Below, one piece after another: positions 1 to 14,100 of a DNA stretch of 64,000 bases. The position numbers were made by a program, and so were the translations under genes. Numbering within the stretch: the first letter of the stretch is position 1; the number at the start of each line of letters is the position of its first letter. The stretch comes from Manduca sexta (taxonomy: Eukaryota > Arthropoda > Insecta > Lepidoptera > Sphingidae), in assembly GCF_014839805.1 (NCBI RefSeq), contig NC_051119.1, positions 932,743 through 996,742 of the forward strand. The letters are read 5' to 3'. The notes under the pieces were generated by a model. That model saw only the letters and a program-made list of their open reading frames with translations. It was not told where the DNA came from and did no database searches.

Positions 1-180
1 AGGTTTAGTCGATTGGATTTCATCTTATCCCATGTTAACGGTGATGTGCGTGCATTAGCTTATATAACTATTGTGACTATGTACAAGAAAGACTTGGAAA
101 AAAAATACAAAAGAAGTACAGAACAATTGATGACAAAAAAGAAAGCCCGGAGTTTCTTTCTGCCTTTCTTCTTCGGGTAG
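1..180 (+). pseudogene. C-terminal end of an unidentified reading frame, cut by the window edge
   Basis: The first 180 bases are open in frame 1 and end at a TAG at 178-180. The 59 residues contain a lysine-rich stretch (MYKKDLEKKYKRS) and end in an aromatic tail (FFLPFFFG). I do not recognise the family. The sequence just after the stop (from about 236) is repeated at 22498-22745 with the look of a LINE 3' tail, so this may be the end of a retroelement protein rather than a host gene. It could also be chance, since no start or splice site is visible. Confidence 0.25.
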
Positions 181-235
181 TCATCACTTAGGTAGCTAGT
201 GAAAGGCTGGTAGGTTAGTTAGGCTAGGGCTCATG

Positions 236-545
236 TCCTCACCGGTGAGGATCGCGACGCGTTACCCTTCTATTTCCCCCTACTTGCCAGCCCGAGCTGG
301 TTACTTCGGTTTGTACCTAGTCTTTTGTATAAACTTTATCCCTAATTTAAAATCTCCATAGTTATATAAGTGATTTTAATAGTTGTTTAGAAATAATAAT
401 TATTCTTATTCTTTGTTTTGACGTATCATAAGTGCAACTTTGTTCGCCTACGTGATAAATAAAGTATTTTATTTATTTATTTTATTTTATTTATTTTTTA
501 TCTCCGTTGAGATTGGCCGCCGTGGCCGAAATTTGGCTAGGAGGA
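236..545 (+). repeat. LINE-like 3' tail plus SINE tail
   Basis: The stretch from GTCCTCACCGGTGAGGATCG to a TAAATAAAG polyadenylation-type signal and (TTTA)n run matches a second copy at 22498-22745, which shares 'TCATAAGTGCAAC...TTCGCCTACGTGAT'. A shared end with an AATAAA-like signal and a simple-repeat tail suggests a non-LTR retrotransposon 3' end. Bases 498-545 (GAGATTGGCCGCCGTGGCCG and following) are instead the tail of the Bm1-like SINE seen at 29003 and 58038. Confidence 0.5.
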
Positions 546-1744
546 GGTTATTTTTATTTTTTTACTAGCCTTTGGCCGCGACTGCACCCGTGTAATAGAT
601 TTCTCGAGATAAATGTCTCACTTCATAATTTCCCGGAATGAAGAGAGCTTATGTTTTATGTCAGATCTGTAGTAATACTTTGGTTAAACCTGCATTGAAT
701 TCCATGCAGTACATTTTTCGTGGTGCGTGCACAAACATACAGACACAAAAATTCTAAAAACTGTTGTTTTGGCTTCTTTTGCTTTCACAAAGGCCACCAC
801 ATTAGTTTCACTTCAATATGTATAATGTACAGACGTCGGCATGTTACAATTGATTATGTATATGTTAAGGTGAGATCAATATATTAAAAGAATTTTCTAA
901 ATCGGTTCATAAATAAACGAGTTCTGAGGTAACAAACATACAAAAAAAAAAGAATTCACGTCGAATTGATAACCTCCTCCTTTTTTTGAAGTCGGTTAAA
1001 AAATAGGTTGTTTGTTATTTAACATGAGACCTTCCTTTCATAGGTCTTGATGTGTCAATATCCTTGTTTAATAAAGGCAAGTACCTAATTTGTAAAATGC
1101 TTCGACGGCGCGACACAGTTGTGGTGCGTGCTCGGTGCGACCACCGCTCTGAGACCCGGCTTCGACGCGAGATAGGGTGGATATTATTTAAAAAAAATGC
1201 ATTTCATATGAAACTGTGACTCGATGTTTTGTTTTGTGCTACATTGGCTTGCTCATACCCAAAAAATAGACAGGCCACTATGTACTACAATATCTTTAAC
1301 CTGTAATATTATTTTTTTAAGGACTAGTTTCCATATTCATGTTATTATTAAATTCCTTTTATACGCTTTCATACGAAGTGAATAAGATGGATGGATTTCT
1401 GTTTGATTTTTTTTACGTCTCTTACAATATTTCAAAGTAATAAATTTAATCGTCAACTTTTTTTTAAAGAGACATATTTTTACACAAAATGATTTAACGA
1501 AGATTTTAAATTGGTGGGTCATCAAGAGTTCCGTTACTTGTAATTAAAATATATATATATTTATTTTATGCAACATTTTTAATGTTCCATGTTTTCAAAA
1601 ATTTATAATATTATATTTGACTCAAAAATAATTGAGATAACATTTAAAAGTTTTATAAAATCAATTTTTAATGCCTTTTAATTAATGAATTATTTTTTTT
1701 AATAATATTAATAACAGAGTGTAACAAACATGACCTATCACACG
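546..1744. other. Upstream intergenic DNA of hbn, AT-rich
   Basis: No gene is supported here. Bases 686-870 are a family N copy (TGCATTGAATTCCATGCAGT and onward), also seen at 25220, 31815 and 38256, and likely a LINE 3' end. The rest is AT-rich with short microsatellites such as the AT run near 1550. The small minus-strand frame at 1337-1525 has no recognisable content. Confidence 0.5.
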
Positions 1745-2060
1745 ATGTTTGTACCCAACTACACAATCTGGCCGTATCTGCCGCCAGACACCGCAGCAGC
1801 GTGACGCGACGCGACGCGCCACTGTCACTCCACGGCACTGCGCTCGCGCCCCGGCCACACCCAATCAGCGTGCAGGGGCGGGACACAGAACGAGACACCA
1901 TGAGGCCGCGCGGTCGCGACAGAGCGAGACAAAACACACGAGGGTTGGTCTCCAACCGGGCGGCGATGGTGGCAACCAGCTCTGAGGCAGTCGAATGTTA
2001 GCGGCGAGCCGTGCCGCAGTGCTGTAGTGCTGTGTGATGTGAGTGAGTGAGCGTGGCGCG
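1745..2060 (+). promoter_or_regulatory. hbn: GC-rich probable promoter and 5' UTR of hbn
   Basis: About 300 bases rich in G+C and CpG interrupt AT-rich DNA and end at the hbn start codon. Several minus- and plus-strand frames are open here only because stop codons are rare in GC-rich DNA. No clear TATA box is visible; a CpG-rich TATA-less promoter fits a developmental regulator. The transcription start cannot be placed from sequence alone. Confidence 0.5.
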
Positions 2061-2133
2061 ATGTCGGACTCGGCCCGCCGCGGCGCCGCCTACACCATAG
2101 ACAGCATCCTCGGACGCAACGACAACAGAAACG
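2061..2133 (+). CDS. hbn: hbn exon 1: N-terminus with octapeptide
   Basis: ATG at 2061 lies in the GC-rich promoter block and opens [26 protein letters not shown] matches the octapeptide-like (eh1-type, Groucho-binding) motif found at the N-terminus of Hbn and Arx proteins, which fixes the start. The exon ends in phase 1 at a GTACGT donor (2134). It is too short to stand out as an open frame. Confidence 0.85.
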
Positions 2134-5100
2134 GTACGTCCACAACAGTGACAAAGCCTAGTGATTATTAAAAATCTATACAAACTTGAAAAAGTTCTAG
2201 TTCAAGTTTTAAAAGTCTAAAGTTTAAAGTTTATAATTTTGAAACTTTCTCACATTAAAGAAGCAAAACACTACCTTAAAAAAACATCTTTATTGACCCT
2301 AAACACTCAGGGCTGTATGCAATACTTTGATTGCGAAAGTTCTGTTGCTTTTGGAGAGTTGCGTCATTTGTTTATTGGGTTGTAAAAAACGTGTAAGTAA
2401 GTAACCTATAAATAATGACATTTAAACTCAGTTAGCGTTGCTGTAAATAGCGGCAATGTAAGAGGTCAGTGACAAAGTGTCCATACAAACCGATTCCTAC
2501 CGGCTTCCCTTTTAGGTTGATTTACGTTTGTCTTAGTTCTTGTTTACAGTTAAATTGGCCGATATGTTAACTAAGACAATTTTGGTTACCTTTAAACAAT
2601 GTCACCCTTTGCTACTAAAAGAGGCTTCAATATTAAAACTACAAAAACTCTTTATTAATCGATGCCGTCTTCGAAAAATGCGATTAACATTACATATTCA
2701 TTTTTCCCGTCTCATAGGATGACGCAATAAACTTAAAAAGCTAAATTACGTATAGTTTACCTTCTAATGATATTACAGTGTTAAATAATTAATTTATTTG
2801 AACTTTATGTACAATTAAATATTGTACATAAGTGGACTTTGTAGGCATTCTCTACCAGTGAACTTTAAAGTGGTGCGGAGATAAACAAGGTAGATGCATC
2901 AAAGAAATGTTACGGGAGACAAATACAATATAGATAATACGATATATGATTATAATCACCAGCAGTTATACTGAATATTTAATTGTAAATAATGTAACTA
3001 CTGTTTTATAAAGTGAGTTTAGAAGAGTATATATAACACTCAAGTTTCCTGTTGCTGTGAAACGCTTACGAATTAGTCGTAGTAAAGTTTGCGAAAGCCA
3101 CTAGAATATCATGTTAGTGGTGCTAGGTTAAAAATAAAATAACATAACTTTCAGTGGAAATATTTGATTTTTTTTAAAGAGTACCCGACACTACACAGTA
3201 GATTTACTAATGCATAAACGCAGTTTGCAAATTGTTCTATATTTTTCATAAATTGCGAAAGAGAAGCCGGCACGAATCGGGTTATATGGCTTGATCAATA
3301 TTAATAACTTTAAAAGAAATAAATCAATCAGACAATTAGTTCGTGAATAAAAACATCGTCAGAAATGCGTTAAAATTTATAAATTGTATAATTAATAATT
3401 AATTAATGACGCAATATTACAATTATAATTGCAATAAATTAATATTTAATTAGTAATTAATTAGTGAAACTGGTCGAACGTGTTTAATTATCGATGCGGT
3501 CACTCTTATACGAGAATTAAAATTAATTTATTAATGTTTCGATTCATGCCAAATTTTTAGCAATGTGGAACTTTAGTTTTATGAAATATTTTTTTGTAGG
3601 ATAAAGTATACTAACGAATTAAAAATGTCAGTTGTATGTAAAGTAAATTTATAACACTTTTATATTCAGTCAATTTATAATTTATTTGAGGAATAAATTG
3701 TATCTGATGATTGAAAAATCATTTAAAAACTAAACGATGAAACAATGACCTTTTATAAATTGATTTACAATACGAACAAGTTACTCGTCTGATGGTGGAT
3801 TTTCCAAAGGGGAACCGGACATAATATATTGGTATTAATATGCATAAATGAGGTCTGCAAATAGTTCTAATGATAATTAGATTTTACATAAATTCTACAA
3901 AAAGTGAAGCCGATAGGAATCGTGTTATATGGACACTTCGCCACTGCCACACAATCCGATTACTACCGGCTTCCCTTTTAGGTTTATTTACATTTGTCTT
4001 AGTTTTTGTTTTCTGTCAAATTGGCCGTGATATGTTAAAATTCTTAGATATGCAACTTTATTGACGATATTTTTTTTCATCGTTAAATCATTAAAGCAAA
4101 CGATAATTAACACTTAAACACACCTTAGAGCAGTTATGCTCCGTAGTTGCTACGTGCCAACATATTTGCATACAAAAGATTTCAATGCGCTCTAACAAAT
4201 ACTTTGACCAAGACGTAGTGTTTGTAAAGCAAAAGCTTGGCTCTATTTGAACAGTAATAGCTTTTTAACAGTTATTATGAGCTTGTGAGTATTGGCGGAA
4301 TCTATTTTAAATGAATGTTTTTGATTGATACCTTACTTTTATATCTTACTAATACTATAAATGCGATAGCTGGTGTAAATATTGTTAGAGGTAAACGTAG
4401 ACACAGCTGAACGGATATGGATGAAATTTTACACACGTTACAATTTTACACATAATCATTTTTTTATCTCGGTAATTTATAATAAAATAATATCTGCCTG
4501 GTATACTGTCCCACTGCTGAGCACGGGCCTCCTCTACTACTGAGAGGGATTAGGCCTTAGTCCACCACGCTGGTCAAGTGCGGATTGGTAGACTTCACAC
4601 ACCCTCGAAATTCCTATAGAGAACTACTCAGGTATGCAGGTTTCCTCACGATGTTTTCCTTCACCGTTAAAGAAAGTGTTGTTGAAAAGTTGGAGAATTG
4701 TTGAAAAGTTGGAGATGTGTACCCTTAGGATTCGAACCTGCGGACATTTGTTTCGGCAATCCGTTCCACACTCAACTAGGCTATCGCCGCTTTCTCAGTA
4801 ATTTGTTTCGTGGAAAATAATGGGATTATTTAAATAGATGGCGCTTGGATCTCGGTTAAATTTACTAATGGTTTAATCATTTCATAGTTTAGTGCACTTT
4901 GAGGTGTGCGCGTGGTTTTGTAAGTGTGATGGTACCGTTCTGACGTATTCTCTCAGTCGGTGTAAAATCAACCTTTATTTTTTTGCTATTTTTTTTGTTA
5001 GGAAATCACATTAATCATCTTTCATCTACGGTTAGAATCATATTTTTATTTTAAAGTTTTACTTTCATGAAGCCGAGTTTGCGGGTATTATTCGATTTAT

Positions 5101-8100
5101 TTGAAATAAATTAATATATTAATATAATTAAGCTAAAATAAACATTTCATAACGCTATATCAAGATGAATCTGTTTGCAAATCGTATAAGTTCAGATGGT
5201 TTAGCACATAGGTATATGAAAATAGCAGTGAATAAGGGTCCATATAACCCGATTCCCACCTGCTTCCCTGTATGTAGAATTCATGTAGAACCTAATCAGC
5301 ATTAGAATGATTTACAGCAATTTTTTTTTGCTTTGAATGACGAGACGAGCTTGACGTTCGCCTGATGGTAAGCGATACGACCGCTCATAAACAGTAGAAA
5401 CACCATCCAACACCTTGAATTACAAAGTATTGTTTAGTATTCTGAGATATGAGATGTTAAGTCTCATTATGTCTAGAAGTTACACTGGCAACAATATCCT
5501 TCAAACCGTAACACAACAGTGACTACACACTGCTGCTTGGCGGTAGAAATAGACGTAGCGGTGGTACCTACCCAGGCGGATTGTCGCATATGAGAGACCT
5601 ATCACCAATAATAATGCCTGCATTTATGCATTAAAAATAATATGTTGTGTCTGGTTCCTTTTGGGAATATTTCACATTTCGCCACTGCTAGATAGTATGG
5701 TCTACTATTATGCCAAAACATTTTGCATGGTTGGCTTATTCCAAAAAAATGGCTTTCATACACAAAGCCGCGAGCAAACACTGTATTTATAATATAATAA
5801 CTATAAAGAAATCTGTAGTGGCAATTTGTGGCGCCCCGCGGCGTGCGACAATGGGCGGGGGATAATGGGCCAGCGCCCAGCACATGTGGCGAGTGGCCGA
5901 TCATCCCTCTCGAGACTCAGGAGAGCGCTAGACGTATATTAAAATTGGTGCAAGAATAGAAAATTTACCTTAACGATCATGTGTTTTAAGTTTTATATGT
6001 TTTCTAATTTTTGGTGTGAAGTAGATACGTTTGTGTTGGTAATGCATTCCTATGTTGTGTGTATTATTTTAAAGTAATTATTGCTTTCTTTGACGATTAA
6101 CGAAATCTTTGCAAAGAAAATAGGTGCTTAATTATAAATATAAGTTTGGAATGTATGTGGAAACAGCCAGTGCGCACTAGGCCAGCGTGGTTCATGAAAG
6201 CCAAATGCCTCTGCATGCCTGTCCAGCAGTGGGATAGTATACAACAAATAATAATATAATAAATCATTTTATTTCGTACGACAGGGATCGATATGCGGGT
6301 TAGGAAGAGAAGGAACGTTTATAGCTGAGGAATAGTGTTAGGAACATTTTTTTATTTATTTATAAAGGCATAACAGAACACAAACATATTTCTTAAACGA
6401 TTTTCAATTGTTCTGCTATGGAATGTCTTCTCTAATTAAATGAATTTATAAATAAATAAATTATAGTTTACTTATATAGGTTATCTACGAATTATAATAT
6501 CATGCAAGGATGTTAATATTATTATTATCTGTCCAGAGGTCCCCGAAATAGTCTGATATTATATGAACTAGTTATAAGTTGAGCTTACAATGATGTTAGT
6601 CAGAACATAGCATTAACTTATAACACATGTTGCTTCGATTAGTGCCAGAAGCCATTTTTCTATGCTCGAATTAAAACACTAACAAATCGTTATCGTGCTC
6701 TGATTAAAACTAACATGATTTTCTTACAATTGAGCCGATACCACGCAATCTATGTGCTTAGCGTTTTCACTAACTTGTAATATAAATATATACAAATATC
6801 TTTCAATCTTATACGATTCCTGTTTTACGACTTATACATTTTGTTCGTCTAAAAACTTACTGTACTTTTAATGTTTCGTGCGAAATTAAGTCGTACGAAC
6901 TTGTGTCGTACGTATAACCGCATTCCACTGTTTGATGCTCGCTATACAAACTCACAAATAAGATAGGTAGGTGCAATGTCAAGCGTTAACGCACGTATGG
7001 TCACACGTCTGATATGGGTTTTTGTTAGTGATATTTCATAAAATAATATGAAATCATCTTGCTGCTAGAATATATTTATATCCGCCCGGATAGCGACCAC
7101 TGTACACAAGTTGTTAAAACCGTTATAGTGGCCCACATAAGTGAGTTGCGTTCCGGGATCACCCTTTATATATCCAGTTTTAACAGGCCAGCATAATTGT
7201 TTCGACTGTTAAGGGGTAATCATCTCTCGTCAATAGATCCCACCCGAGTTACCATGAGGTGCAGAGAGGTCACTTTGCCCGTATTTCAAGTATCACGGAT
7301 CTCCTGGACAGAACAGCGAATGCCTCTTTATAAAACGCCCTGTTGGCTTTCATTCGTGCATTTGCGTACGACTCAAATTCTTGTAAAGTGCGACCAAGTG
7401 TACCTACATAAATATGTATTAGTTGTCAAATGGTACAAATTGCAGAATAACTGCAACTATAATGACATTATTGGAATGCATAGTTCTTTAAATTTCTATT
7501 AGGACTTTGCGTCGAAGAGGATTTTAGCCTTCGGAGAATTTTCTTCAGTTTTAAACAAATTCCGGAGATTATCCGGATTGCCTCCGACGAAGTACTATTG
7601 TATCATAACCTACATTATAACCACCTAAAAAGGTAAGCAGAAATTATTTTCTGCTACTTTAAAAAAAATCTGACCCGGGCGTCCGGTAAATAAAGCCGTC
7701 CATGCATAATTAACTTGATAAATAACTATCGTAAAAATTTGCGGTTATCTAAATCTATTCTGTCCGGAGATTCTTCGGTTTGTTACCTCCAGAGCAAAGC
7801 CTTAATGTTTGGTATACAGCTGATATGCTCTGCAGTGGCGAAGGATCCATTTATTAAACGGGTTAAAGCCGATTCCTACCGGCTTCCCTTCCGTAATTAT
7901 AAATTACATAAGTAAAATCTAATTATTAGTCGATTTGCAGTCCACATTTATGCATATTAATACCTACATTATGTTGGATTCCCTTTCAGAAAATTTCACC
8001 TATTGTACTGATATACTGTAGCCATCTATAGCAAAACACGCGCGGCACACATCACAGAAGCACTCGATAACAAATTGTAAAACTGTTTTGACGTGTGTAA

Positions 8101-11100
8101 GCGGCTTATAAAAATGCTGCCCCGTGTTCCATCGAGTGCCAATTTGACGGGATTACACTGATTCACATGAGCTTTGGATGCACTCGCGACTGTAGGGCTC
8201 TGCTTGGCTATTTCCACTGGTACAGTCGTTATTTATAGAGGAATTAATAGAAAGGTAAGGGAGGTCGTTAGTTGTAAAGGAATTAATTTAATAGAAAGGT
8301 TTAAGGTATAGATTTGTGTAAAAAACATTGATGTGTACGGATTAAACGGGTCAAAGCGATTGGGTTTGTTTGGCTGTTAAGTATGGTTAGTTTTTGGAAC
8401 TTGGAAGCAGGAATTAATTTATTAAAAAGGTAGGGAGGTTTGTGCAAAAAATATTTATGTGTATAGATTAAGTTTGTTGACTCGATTAGATATGTTTGTC
8501 TGTTAAGTATGGTTAGTTTTGGAACTCGGAAGCACTGAATATTTCATCTACGTCTGTTCAACAACTCACAAATTTGTCTATATGTGTTGCAATAACACTG
8601 GATAACATTTAGAAATTGATGTTTAATGCAATAAGTTATCTTAACCTATTTTAGGTGTTGCTTGCTGTTATGCCTGCGTGAAAAGCCCGTATTTTTTTTT
8701 CGCGGAGAAAAATGTGCCTATCGCGACCACTATTTTGGTGGTGAGTGGAACCGTTTGTTAGTTGCACCGGTCTTACTGCCTAATGTCGACACTCGGCCTC
8801 TTTCGTTGCAAAAGTCTATAATACTGCAATGATTTATAGCGTAACGTGTATGACGCCAAAGTCATCTCTTTTAAATATTTGATTTAAAAATTTCGTTATT
8901 TCTCATAAGAGTAAATTACCGGGGAAAAAGTAGCCTATAAGTTAAACTACGACATGGTCTATCCGTGAAGCAAATTTCATCCAAATCCGTTCAGCAGTTT
9001 CTCCGGTTACACAAACACCCAACTATCTCCGACGAAATTCGAGTTAATCCAAGACATGTTCTCTGCGTGTGCTAAATTTCATCCAAACACGATCATCTGT
9101 TGCTACGTTTACTTTTAACAAACATTCTAAAAGTTTTCCCAAGCTTTCGCTTTTATTATATTAGTAATAAAATTGCTAATTAAACCCAAATTCTAACCTA
9201 AAACTATTTTTATACACTACTTTAAAATATTATATTTCCATTTCCTGAACTTTTTACATGTGACCTTTTCGAAATTCCATATTAATTTGAATATGGAATC
9301 CGGTCCTTTCCCGTTCGGCGAACAGATAGCGTTACATTCACTCACCGTTCTCGTGAAGTTTGGTATTTAATTAAAGTTATATAACAATACAGGCTCTCGC
9401 TCGTGGCGCGAAGTTCGTGCATTCAGGGCTGTAATTTGGGGTGGGAGGTATACATACCTATAACTGTATGTAGTATTATTTGTAATATCATAATTGTAAG
9501 GAATGAACTATAGATTAATATAGGTTATTTTTCGGTTGAAAAATAAAATAAGATGTATTTTATATCCGCCCAGGTAGCGACCACCGTACACAAGGTGTTA
9601 AAACCCGCCATAGTCGCCCACGTGTCGCGTTCCGAAATCAGCCTGTGTATATCCAGTTCCATCAGGCCGGCATAATTGTGTCGACTGTATAGGGGTAATC
9701 ATTTCTCGTCAGTCAACATTCTTGTTGGACCCTACTCCACTTACTATCAGATGTTATGGTTACTGCCGAACGCGTATAAAAAAAAACTTTAATTGAGATC
9801 GAGAAGCTACTTCAGCAGTGGAATACCATTAAGTTGTATTTATATTGTACTGCAGATCGCGTGGAATTAAAGAGCGAGACTGGCGGCCATTCAGACTCGG
9901 AGCACGAACACGAACATGAACACGAACACGAACAGGAGCACGAGGCGGAACATGAACATGCGGCGGGCGAACATGGCGACCATCTCGACGCGCTCGACGC
10001 CGCCAGACCGCGCAAGGTGACTTGCACATATCCATGCCTTCAGCTTCACCTTCATCTATTGTAAAACTACATACATTTAGGGATGAGGGGCAAATAAAAG
10101 ATAGGAGTCCTACAGAAAATCTTTACTTTTGGCCCAATTAATTTTTAATTACACGGTTGCGCGCACGCCTGAGCGTCTGCCGTATCCACCATCGCTCGCG
10201 AGAGAGAGAAAAAGCACTCTCACTTTTCTCTCATGCACCAAAAATCGGATATGCGTACAAAAACATTTTATTATAATTCTCTTAAAATACGATCAGATAT
10301 TCCCCACATACATAGTATCACTCCTCTATCCCATAGGGGTAGGCAGAGACGGTTGCCTCTGCATGATTTTGGCATAGTTCTCTCGCTTCCTGCACCTTCA
10401 ATCTTTTCATGCATTCTCAGCGGTTCCGGGTGCTTTTGACCTGGCCATTAAGAATCGGTCGCCCCTACCGGCTCTTTTATCTATATTCGCCTTATAAACC
10501 ATCTTTGTCAGTCTGTTATCATCCATCCTCACCAAATGTCCAAACCACTTCAGCATATTCTTCTCAATTTAGGTAACTACATCCATGTCATTCCAGACAA
10601 AAGTAGGTAAACAAATTCAAAACTTAAATCACCTGAATATTTGTATGGCCTTACCAATAATTATTCTGTCTTTCATAAAATGAATTGCAAAGTGATTACT
10701 TTGTTTAATATACAGAGAGAAAATAACAATACAAATTTATTTGTACAGAAAGAAGTTTATTTTTGGAATAAAGATAAAAAAATAAAAACACAAAATCCTA
10801 CATAACATTAACAATTATTGCACCAACAATGGGCCTCCCATTCAGCTATATACTGCAATACCACCTGTAATACTGCAGCGCTGGTTTTCAATGAGTTGCC
10901 CTTGTGACGTACAGACAACAAACCGTATACAGTAGTAGTAACTTAATAATAAAAAAAGTGAAAACATGGCAAAGAATTTAGAATTACAGTACAGGTGATT
11001 TGAAGTGAAATTGTTTAGCTATTTTCGTGGCTGATTGTACTAAGTTGGAATAAAATCTATGAGTTGTCAAAACAAAATCTTTAGTGTAGTCACAGTAACT

Positions 11101-14100
11101 ATGACTGCGATGAAGAAACTAATCGTTAGAAAGAATTGACTTCATTTGTTTATTGACATAAAGCTCAAATTGAAAGGCTAACAATTCCAAGTTGGATTTT
11201 CAATTATAGAATTACCCATAAAATGGTTAAATTCTGAGGGTAGGTATAACTTTTCTTTTCTTTTAGGAAATTTGCTCGACCATAGAAATAGGGTTGACGC
11301 GGTGCACCAATAAGTAATTTTAATCAGTGACTTTAGGCAAGTTAAGAAACTGTAATAACCTAGTTTAATAATATTTTAAAGGCGTTTATCGAACCCGTAT
11401 AAAAATAGATGTGTATTGGAACTAGCGGTCGTCCGGTTGTCGAAATTGGACCGTCGAATTTAATATATTTAAAACACATATTATACACAAATTTTTTTTT
11501 TGTACACTTCTCTATATACTTTAATCATACCAAATCCGATACCCTTCCGTGTGCGATGTACTTAAAAGGGATACGTTTTCTCTGAATTTGTTTGTTACCT
11601 CGGAACTCAGTCATTTGTTAGCTGATTAGGAAAATTCTAAGCTACCTAAGCTAGATAAATACATGAACAAATATACGAAAACATGTTTGATTTCGACTCC
11701 TAAATTGGTGACCAGTATATACATAATGGTAAATATTTATTTGGCTTTTAGTAGTTTTTGAAGGCGGTTAATATATGGTTTTTTATTTATTTATTTTTTT
11801 TTAGAAATATATGATAGTAAAATGCGCCAGGGGAATCTACTAGAAACGTCTCTCTTTAAAACTAATGCTTTGCGATTATAGTCCTAACTAGATTATTAAC
11901 GTAGTATTGACACGGTCGCTAGTGGTGTGGTAACATGTTGTGTGAAGCAGGTGCGCCGGAGCCGGACGACGTTCACCACGTACCAGCTGCACGAGCTGGA
12001 GCGCGCCTTCGACAAGACGCAGTACCCCGACGTGTTCACGCGCGAGGAGCTCGCGCTGCGCCTCGAGCTCAGCGAGGCCAGGGTGCAGGTCAGTGCAGGG
12101 CAGCGGCAGGGGCAGGAGCAGGGGCAGGGGCAGGGGCAGGGGCAGGGGCAGGGGCAGGGGCAGGGGCAGGGGCAGGGGCAGGGGCAGGGGCAGGGGCAGG
12201 GGACTCGCCGTACCTACTCATACACACGGTGACTAATTGAACCTAACGTGTTTCTTTATTTTTTTTATTGCTTTGAATGACGAGACGAGCTTGCCGTTCG
12301 TCTGATGGTAAGCGATACGACCGCTCATAAACAGTAGAAACACCATCCAACAACTTGAATTACAAAATATTATTTGGTAATCCACTGCGCTCGCCATCTT
12401 GAGATATGAGATGTCTTATTATGTCCAGTAATTTCACTGGCTACAATGCCCTTCAAACCGGAACACAACAGTGACTTTACACTGATGCTTGGTGGCAGAA
12501 GTAGGCATTGCGGTGATGACACGCGGACTCCTAACATATGAGATACCTACCACCAGATGTGTAAGGTTAATGTGTAACATGTACAAATGTGTTGGTGATG
12601 CAAGGTTTATAAGAAGAAAAGCTGTTTTGAAAAATCTTCGCAAACTAAAACTAAAATCTAGGACAGATAGGACGTGTCGGGGAGGCTAAACCAGGCGGGC
12701 GCGGGAGGGTCGCGGGAGGGACGAGAGGATCGCGGGCGGCGGCGGCATGTGTGTAATTAAAATTAGTTTCTATTCTGATCCACATGCGCATACGGCAGTG
12801 CTTACAATTGCAGCTAAATTGTGCCACCTGACCGCCCCCCCTCGCCCCACCCCCGCCCCCGGCCCGCCTACACGACCGCAACAATACGACGCGACCGACT
12901 GCAACACTCCTTTGCGATTTCGTTATCAACTCATTACTCTGTGTGATTAAAATGCTAAAATTATTTAAGTGCGCTGTTGTTGGATTGGTTTTGCTTGTCC
13001 TTGAAATTTTGACGTCATGAAGGCAGCCGGTCGTAAAGCATAAGCAGAATAGGGTGTTTCACTTATTTTAATTTATAACTTCTATAATATATGTACGGTG
13101 TACAAATTTTATAACAGAATACATTGTAATCTGGTGAAAAATATACAAGTTACAAGCCATTGAAATTAGGTAGTAGGGGCTAATGTCAAAAAACAGAAAA
13201 ATAGAAAATACTTGCATGTGACGTCAGCGGGAATTACGATGCGTGCGAAAGAAAGAGATGGAGCGATATCCCCTCCACACCCACTCCTGCACGTAGCAAT
13301 ATTTGAAATTTGAATTACTGCCTCATTTCACAGCAGGACTTTTTGTACTAATTGCTATTACATATTAAAAAAATCACAAAATCATAGTCAAATATCCTAT
13401 TACAACATTGTTGAATACACTGTTGCTTTTAACATGACACTATGTTTGTTAGCCTAGCATGGGCCGGCTTATATAAACACTTCGGACTTTTGGGTGAGCC
13501 CTTTACGCGCTTGCAACCTTTGAAATTATGCGTCCTGAGGTAACCCACTAACGGGTTACGAACCTCGGCTCAGGTCACTGGAGAGGATGAGACATCAACG
13601 ATTAGGGATGCATAGTCGTAGCGAACTAATAATTCAACCATTACCGTATTCTTCCGAACCGTTAGAAAATACACTGTTGCGTTAGCACTCACAAGAAGGA
13701 AATAATAGGGGACCGGACAAATTTTCAGAAGGTGTTTTAAATTGATCATTGTGGATATAAATAGCCAAGAAAAATAGTATTTTGCACAAATAAAGCTTAA
13801 AAAGTACATAAAACCATGCCTAAATGTTAAATAACTATAATTCCCGCGCAAACGCTACATTATGTCATTTCGTCTCGTGTGACGTCATACGTGGATAAAG
13901 CAACTTGACACGTCTTGTCATTTGAACAGTGATTCAATAATGCCAGATTAGGGTTATTTACCCTAGATTTAGGGTAAAACTGAATCAGCAGGGTATTTTT
14001 TTTATGGTAATTTTTGGGGTAATTCTACGAATTAAGGTAGTAAAGCTATTGTTTCACGGTATTGTAATAAATATTGAGCTAAGAGAAAGATGTTTCCTAC

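Larger units (their letters stand above)
2134..9855. other. hbn: hbn intron 1: AT-rich with many short repeats
   Basis: 7.7 kb without further coding signal. It contains MITE family D pieces (2462-2750, 3190-3300, 3790-3985, 5195-5300, 5614-5690, 7832-8005), one SINE A, a family C copy, two family B copies and an RTE-type LINE tail, listed separately. 3300-3700 is very AT-rich with palindromic TAATTA stretches (e.g. 3390-3470). Bases 5790-5930 are a short GC-rich patch of unknown role. Confidence 0.7.

Noticed and set aside
11927..12240. Open frame running from the homeodomain into Gly-Gln or Ala-Gly repeats
   Set aside because: A consensus donor follows the conserved Q46 of the homeodomain and exon 4 resumes exactly at V47, so the repeat is intronic.
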